Below the pieces are notes generated by a model. It had not been told where the DNA came from and did not search any database. It saw only the letters and a list, made by a program, of their open reading frames with translations. DNA of 43,878 nucleotides from Treponema sp. (GTDB lineage: Bacteria > Spirochaetota > Spirochaetia > Treponematales > Breznakiellaceae), in contig JAISMC010000070.1 in the NCBI GenBank assembly GCA_031276965.1, positions 1-43,878 of the forward strand, written 5' to 3'. The position numbers were made by a program, and so were the translations under genes. Position 1 is the stretch's first letter; each line of letters opens with the position of its first letter. Shown one piece after another: positions 39,959-43,878 of the stretch.

Positions 39959-41293
39959 TTATCGGTTTTGAAGCAAAGACGAAGCGATATCCTCTATGAG
40001 ATGCAGGCCGCCCCGCCATCCCGCGTAACTTTTATCCGCGATAAGCCGGTTTAATATAGGAAAGCTGATTGTCAGAAGAGCCGCCTGTAAAGAGACGGCG
40101 AAGTCTTTTTCCAGGGAACTTCCCAAAATATAGGCCGGCGAAAAACCATCAAAGTATTTTTCCGGACAAAACTGGGGCAGGGCGGTAAAAAAACTTTTTT
40201 TGATGGCCGCCGTACCGGTTTCAAAAACAAGGGAGGCATCCGGAATACCGGCGGCGTCAAAGGCTTCGGTTATCCGCTTTTCTTTAATTCCGGAAAGTGA
40301 GTCCGTGACATATACATATTCGGGATTCCAGCCAAGTTCATGGTAAACAAACCGGCTGAAGGGAACCGCCCCGTTGGAGTTGGATACTATGACGGCGTTT
40401 TGCCTAAAGTCCATGTCGGCGTAGATATCGATGATTTTATCAACATAACTGTAATAAATAGAATTTTCCTCTTCCAGAACGGCGTTTAATGTTTTTTCCG
40501 GGATTGTAATATATTCCGCGAGTTGTTTAAGAAATTTTTCCGCCGCCAAAGCGCCAATCGGCAAATCGGCAATAAAAAAGGGAACGCCGGATTCGTTTTT
40601 TATTTTTTCCGCCAGGTCAACCCCGTAACTTCGGGAAAAAACAAGATTAAGCGCCGCGGAACCGGCGGATTTAATATTGGATATGGTTTGATCCGGCGTA
40701 AAAAAGGTGTTTACCCGCAGTCCCAGCTTGGTTAGTATCCGTTTTATTTCTTCCAGGTCGCCCCGGAAAAAAGGATCATAGGCCGGGATTATTCCCAATA
40801 TGTTTACCAGGGTTTCGTCTTTTTTGTTCGAAAAATCCGCCAGATGGCCGAAAAGCCCGCTCATTATTTTTTCGTAACCGTCATAGGAATTTCCCTTAAA
40901 ACCCCCGGTTTCAACAAAAAAGATAGAATGGTTATCGTTCTGAAAATTTCTTACCACCCCGGCGACATCGTCGGCGATAATTTCGGTCATACATCCGGTA
41001 ACAACGATAAAATTCTCGGCGTTAATCAGCTCAAAGGTGTTTTTAATTTCTTCCTCAAGCCGTTCCGCGCCGCCAAAAATTATATCCTGTTCCGTCACGT
41101 TGCTGCTGGGCATTGATTGTCCCCCGCAGTAACCCGATCCGTGATAACCGCTTCCGGCGTAGGCGGCGGTGAACAGGTTGCCCCCGCAGCCCTGAGCGGC
41201 GTGAATTATAGGTATCACCTTCGGCAGGGCGTTAATGGTTGCCAAGGCTCCGCCTAAAACGCATGAAAATCTCGGTCGTTCAATACAGGTCAT
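39959..41293 (-). CDS. NifK-like subunit of a nitrogenase-like reductase
   Basis: The 444-residue protein is a NifK/NifN-type partner of the adjacent NifD-like subunit. P-cluster cysteines are at Cys11 (RFSCVLGGALATINALPKVI), Cys36 (AAQGCGGN) and Cys101 (VVTGCMTEIIADDV). C-terminal SFPILNRLIADKSYAGWRGG matches the NifK pattern GFPIFDR...GYxG. It lacks the N-terminal extension of about 50-70 residues that true NifK has; this is usual for NifN and group IV proteins. Base composition is much richer in A/T than the housekeeping genes. It follows the cysteine synthase gene by 12 bases with no strong ribosome site. Confidence 0.87.
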   Translation of the reverse strand: MTCIERPRFSCVLGGALATINALPKVIPIIHAAQGCGGNLFTAAYAGSGYHGSGYCGGQSMPSSNVTEQDIIFGGAERLEEEIKNTFELINAENFIVVTGCMTEIIADDVAGVVRNFQNDNHSIFFVETGGFKGNSYDGYEKIMSGLFGHLADFSNKKDETLVNILGIIPAYDPFFRGDLEEIKRILTKLGLRVNTFFTPDQTISNIKSAGSAALNLVFSRSYGVDLAEKIKNESGVPFFIADLPIGALAAEKFLKQLAEYITIPEKTLNAVLEEENSIYYSYVDKIIDIYADMDFRQNAVIVSNSNGAVPFSRFVYHELGWNPEYVYVTDSLSGIKEKRITEAFDAAGIPDASLVFETGTAAIKKSFFTALPQFCPEKYFDGFSPAYILGSSLEKDFAVSLQAALLTISFPILNRLIADKSYAGWRGGLHLIEDIASSLLQNR

Positions 41294-41305
41294 GGGGTTT
41301 CCGCC

Positions 41306-42238
41306 TTAAAGATTAAATAACAATGTGGACAAATACCGTTCCCCGGTATCGGGTAAAATTACCACCACGTTTCCTCCGGAATATTCGCCCCTGCGGGCGA
41401 TTGCGGCGGCGGCGAACAACGCGGCCCCCGAGGATATTCCCACTAATAAACCTTCCAGCCGGGCGGCCTCACGGGCCGCCTCAAAGGCCTCCTCGTTTCT
41501 GACGGTAAATATTTCGTCCAGAAGATCGCGGTTAAGTACGCTGGGAATAAAACCCGCGCCGATCCCCTGTAATTTATGCGGCCCCGGCCTGCCTCCGGAC
41601 AAAACCGGTGAGTCGTATGGTTCAACGGCGATGACCTTTATAGCCGGATTCAGTTCTTTTAGCCTGCCCCCGGCCCCGGTAATGGTACCGCCGGTACCGA
41701 CTCCCGCCACCAGGGCCGCCACCTCGCCGCCGGTCTGCCGCCAAATTTCCTCCGCCGTGGTACGCCGGTGAATTTCTGGATTGGCCGGATTGTTAAACTG
41801 CTGGGGCACAAAGGAATTTTCAATTTGAGCCTCCAATTCCTCGGCCTTTCGGATGGCGCCCTTCATGCCCTCGGACCCCGGGGTTAACACCAGGTCGGCG
41901 CCGAGGGCCTTAAGCAGCTTCCTCCGTTCCTCACTCATGCTGTCCGGCATTACCAGTATAATACGGTACCCCTTCGCCGCAGCGACAAAAGAGAGGCCTA
42001 TGCCGGTGTTTCCACTGGTCGGTTCGATAATAACCGAATTCGGTTTTAAGATGCCCCTTTTTTCCGCGTCTTCTATCATTGCCAGGGCTATTCTATCCTT
42101 AACGCTGCCCAGGGGATTAAAATATTCCAGTTTAGCGATGATACGGGCCTGGCAGTTGTTTTGCCTGCCGTATTTCCCAAGATCAATCAGCGGCGTATTA
42201 CCGATCAAATCGGTTAAGTTTTTCGCGATCTCCGTCAT
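41306..42238 (-). CDS. cysK: Cysteine synthase-like PLP enzyme (O-acetylserine sulfhydrylase family)
   Basis: The enzyme joins sulfide (or another thiol) to O-acetylserine to make cysteine. The 310-residue protein starts at ATG 42236-42238, after AAGGAG. It has the PLP-Lys motif [19 protein letters not shown], the phosphate/substrate loop [48 protein letters not shown] in the form [13 protein letters not shown], and [11 protein letters not shown]. It lies inside the transporter/nitrogenase-like operon, which suggests it captures sulfur released by the reductase. Substrate choice between sulfide and methanethiol cannot be read from sequence. Confidence 0.93.
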   Translation of the reverse strand: MTEIAKNLTDLIGNTPLIDLGKYGRQNNCQARIIAKLEYFNPLGSVKDRIALAMIEDAEKRGILKPNSVIIEPTSGNTGIGLSFVAAAKGYRIILVMPDSMSEERRKLLKALGADLVLTPGSEGMKGAIRKAEELEAQIENSFVPQQFNNPANPEIHRRTTAEEIWRQTGGEVAALVAGVGTGGTITGAGGRLKELNPAIKVIAVEPYDSPVLSGGRPGPHKLQGIGAGFIPSVLNRDLLDEIFTVRNEEAFEAAREAARLEGLLVGISSGAALFAAAAIARRGEYSGGNVVVILPDTGERYLSTLLFNL

Positions 42239-42272
42239 AATAACTCCTTCCAATCCGGCGGCGTACCGTACA

Positions 42273-43172
42273 TTACCATTTGACAATTTTCCTTTTCAAA
42301 ATAGTGATAAACAAATTTAGAATCGTCACTACGACTCCAATAAATATGATCCCCGCCAATACATTTGTATAGTTTCCGTAATCGGCGAAGCGTTTTACAA
42401 AATAACCCATGCCGGAACTGGAACCTATCATTTCGGCTACCGTTAAGGTCATAAATGAAAAAGTAACCCCCAGCGACAAGCCGTCAATCAGCGTTGGAAC
42501 GGCGTAGGGTAAAATAATTTTGTACAGCATGGTTGTCTGTTTAACGTTAAGGGATTTCGCGCTGTCTATAATTTTCCGGTCAACGCTGCCCGTAAAGGAG
42601 ATCATGGCTATCAGGTTGGGCCAAAAAACGCCGAGGAAGATCACTAAAATAGAGGCGGAACGAAAACTGGGCATGATGCCAATTATGTATGGGGTATAAA
42701 CCAGGGCCGGTATGGGGCTTAAAACCTTAACGATGGGGAAAAAGGTGTTGCGAAGCCGGGTTATCCATCCAATTAAAACCCCCAGGACCACCGCCGATAT
42801 CAGGGCCAATGAAAAACCGATCACCAGCAAAAACATGGAATTTAAAAACCCTTCCCATATCATTTTTCGGTGGGACACAAAAACAAAAAAGGTGTTTTCC
42901 GGCGGTGGAAATAAGACAGGATTCGCCAGGGCCGTTTTGGACGACAGGATATCCCAAATAAGCAATACGCCAAATAAAATCGATGTTATGTCAAAGACGC
43001 TTTTTGAGTTTTCATGGCGGATCATATTGATGATAAAAAGAGCTTCGATAAAGAATATGACGATCAAAAAAGGCAGAATAGGCCCCACCTTTGGGTTTTT
43101 TGAGGGGGAAAAAACAGAAATCACCAGGGCGGCGAACAACAGGTTGGGAAGGTTGATAAAAAGCCGTTTCAA
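42273..43172 (-). CDS. ABC transporter permease, sulfonate/taurine/nitrate type
   Basis: A 299-residue inner-membrane protein with two N-terminal spans, then the six-span BPD_transp_1 core. The coupling loop is [20 protein letters not shown] followed by [15 protein letters not shown], the EAA-loop form seen in SsuC/TauC/NrtB permeases. Its first codon overlaps the ATPase stop (ATGA), so the two are one importer. No substrate-binding protein is in the window; it may lie further upstream. The residues are A/T-rich in coding, unlike the 10-33 kb genes. Organosulfur uptake is inferred from family and neighbours. Confidence 0.88.
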   Translation of the reverse strand: MKRLFINLPNLLFAALVISVFSPSKNPKVGPILPFLIVIFFIEALFIINMIRHENSKSVFDITSILFGVLLIWDILSSKTALANPVLFPPPENTFFVFVSHRKMIWEGFLNSMFLLVIGFSLALISAVVLGVLIGWITRLRNTFFPIVKVLSPIPALVYTPYIIGIMPSFRSASILVIFLGVFWPNLIAMISFTGSVDRKIIDSAKSLNVKQTTMLYKIILPYAVPTLIDGLSLGVTFSFMTLTVAEMIGSSSGMGYFVKRFADYGNYTNVLAGIIFIGVVVTILNLFITILKRKIVKW

Positions 43173-43878
43173 AGCACAACCTCCTGTCCCCCGATTTCCT
43201 CGGCGACCTTTAAATAAAAAAGGCTGAATATTTTTTTTCGAAGTTTGTTGTATTCATCGGAAGCGATAAGTTTTTGCCTGTTTTCCCGGCTGTCAAAGGG
43301 TACTTTTACGTCCAGGAGTATTTTTTGCGGCTGCATAAATAAAATACGATCCCCCAGAAACAAAGCCTCGTCAACATCGTGGGTTACGAAAACACAGGTT
43401 TTGCGTTTCCCGTCCTGTACGCATAATCCTCTCAGCAGTTCCTGTAGTTCGATCCGGTTTCGGGTATCAATGGATCCGAAAGGTTCGTCCATCAGCAGAA
43501 TTTCCGAATTCATGGCCAGGGATCGGGCAATCGCGACCCGCTGCTGCATTCCGCCGGATAATTGATGGGGATATTTTTCTCCATGTTCCCCTAAAGCGAC
43601 TTTTTCCAGATACTCAAGGGCGATGGACTCAAGTTTTTCCGGCGGTTCCCGGCTTACCTGTTTTAAGCCGAAGACAACGTTTTTTTTGGCCGTCAGCCAC
43701 GGAAAAAGCGAATAATGCTGAAAAACCACCGAACGGTCGCTTCCGGGACCGTTTATATCCCTGCCGTCAATCAGAACCCTGCCCGTGTTATGCCTAATGA
43801 TACCCGCCAGAAGCGATAACAGCGTACTTTTACCGCATCCCGAAGGGCCGACGATGCAGACAAATTCCCCCTCCTCAA
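43169..43878 (-). CDS. ABC transporter ATP-binding protein, sulfonate/taurine/nitrate type (5' end outside window)
   Basis: The frame runs off the right edge; about 236 codons are present. Walker A GPSGCGKSTLL lies in the first 20 residues, followed by SLLAGIIRHNTGRVLIDGRD, the Q-loop VFQHYSLFPWLTAKKNVVFG, the signature HQLSGGMQQRVAIARSLAM, Walker B ILLMDEPFGSIDT and the switch His in VFVTHDVDEALFLGDRI. These are typical of SsuB/TauB/NrtD. Only the first few dozen residues are missing. It is the first visible gene of the minus-strand operon; the promoter lies beyond 43878. Confidence 0.93.
   Translation of the reverse strand, partial: EEGEFVCIVGPSGCGKSTLLSLLAGIIRHNTGRVLIDGRDINGPGSDRSVVFQHYSLFPWLTAKKNVVFGLKQVSREPPEKLESIALEYLEKVALGEHGEKYPHQLSGGMQQRVAIARSLAMNSEILLMDEPFGSIDTRNRIELQELLRGLCVQDGKRKTCVFVTHDVDEALFLGDRILFMQPQKILLDVKVPFDSRENRQKLIASDEYNKLRKKIFSLFYLKVAEEIGGQEVVL

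Noticed and set aside
36030-41293. Canonical Mo-nitrogenase operon
   Set aside because: Leu at the His442 position, short K-subunit without N-terminal extension, and absence of nifEN and nifV argue against it.
1-43878. CRISPR arrays, insertion sequences, tRNA or rRNA genes
   Set aside because: No regularly spaced repeat family, transposase motif, cloverleaf or rRNA signature was found on reading through both strands.

Overview
The window looks like a chromosome segment of a free-living or gut-associated spirochaete of the Treponema group. Two FlaA-type periplasmic-flagellum sheath genes, a treponeme-like run of division, topoisomerase and flagellar genes, and many overlapping G+C-rich genes point that way. 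The genus is inferred from gene content and order; no rRNA or tRNA gene was seen. Most of the window is housekeeping DNA. The last 8 kb is accessory and holds the most unusual system.

Layout. 1-3.5 kb (minus strand): infC-rpmI-rplT, a coiled-coil protein, zapA, manA and the start of a YaiI/YqxD gene, read from a good promoter at 3444-3472. 3.5-4.6 kb (plus): a membrane protein and a small outer-membrane-type barrel. 4.8-5.8 kb (minus): class II fructose-bisphosphate aldolase. 5.9-8.4 kb (plus): a binding-protein-like gene and two flaA paralogues behind a consensus sigma-70 promoter. 8.4-9.4 kb (minus): two unassigned genes. 9.6-18.4 kb (plus): a shortened division and cell-wall cluster, mraZ-rsmH-ftsL-murF-mraY-ftsW-ftsQ-ftsA-ftsZ, with MraZ boxes. 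18.4-33.6 kb (plus): xer recombinase, TPR protein, dprA, topA, second xer recombinase, hslV, hslU, then flgB-flgC-fliE-fliF-fliG-fliH-fliI-fliJ. The stretch from dprA to fliJ has nearly the order of the Bacillus smf-topA-codVWXY-flgB region.

33.6-36.0 kb: a YitT-family membrane protein, an unassigned membrane protein, a 20-bp perfect palindrome, a decayed nucleoside-kinase fragment and a mostly non-coding stretch with strong hairpins.

36.0-43.9 kb (minus, read right to left): ABC ATPase (cut by the window edge), ABC permease, cysteine-synthase-like enzyme, NifK-like, NifD-like, NifH-like and NifB-like proteins, ending in a strong hairpin that overlaps the nifB stop codon. The NifD-like protein keeps the three P-cluster cysteines and the cofactor-binding cysteine, but has Leu where nitrogenase has the cofactor-binding His. 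With no nifE, nifN or nifV in view, and with sulfur-assimilation and sulfonate/taurine-type transport genes beside it, this is better read as a nitrogenase-like C-S-bond reductase (methylthio-alkane-reductase-like, MarBHDK) than as a nitrogen-fixation locus. The NifH-like gene has one extra G in a G-run inside its P-loop codons, which splits the frame. That is either a base-calling error, an inactivating mutation or a phase-variable or recoded site.
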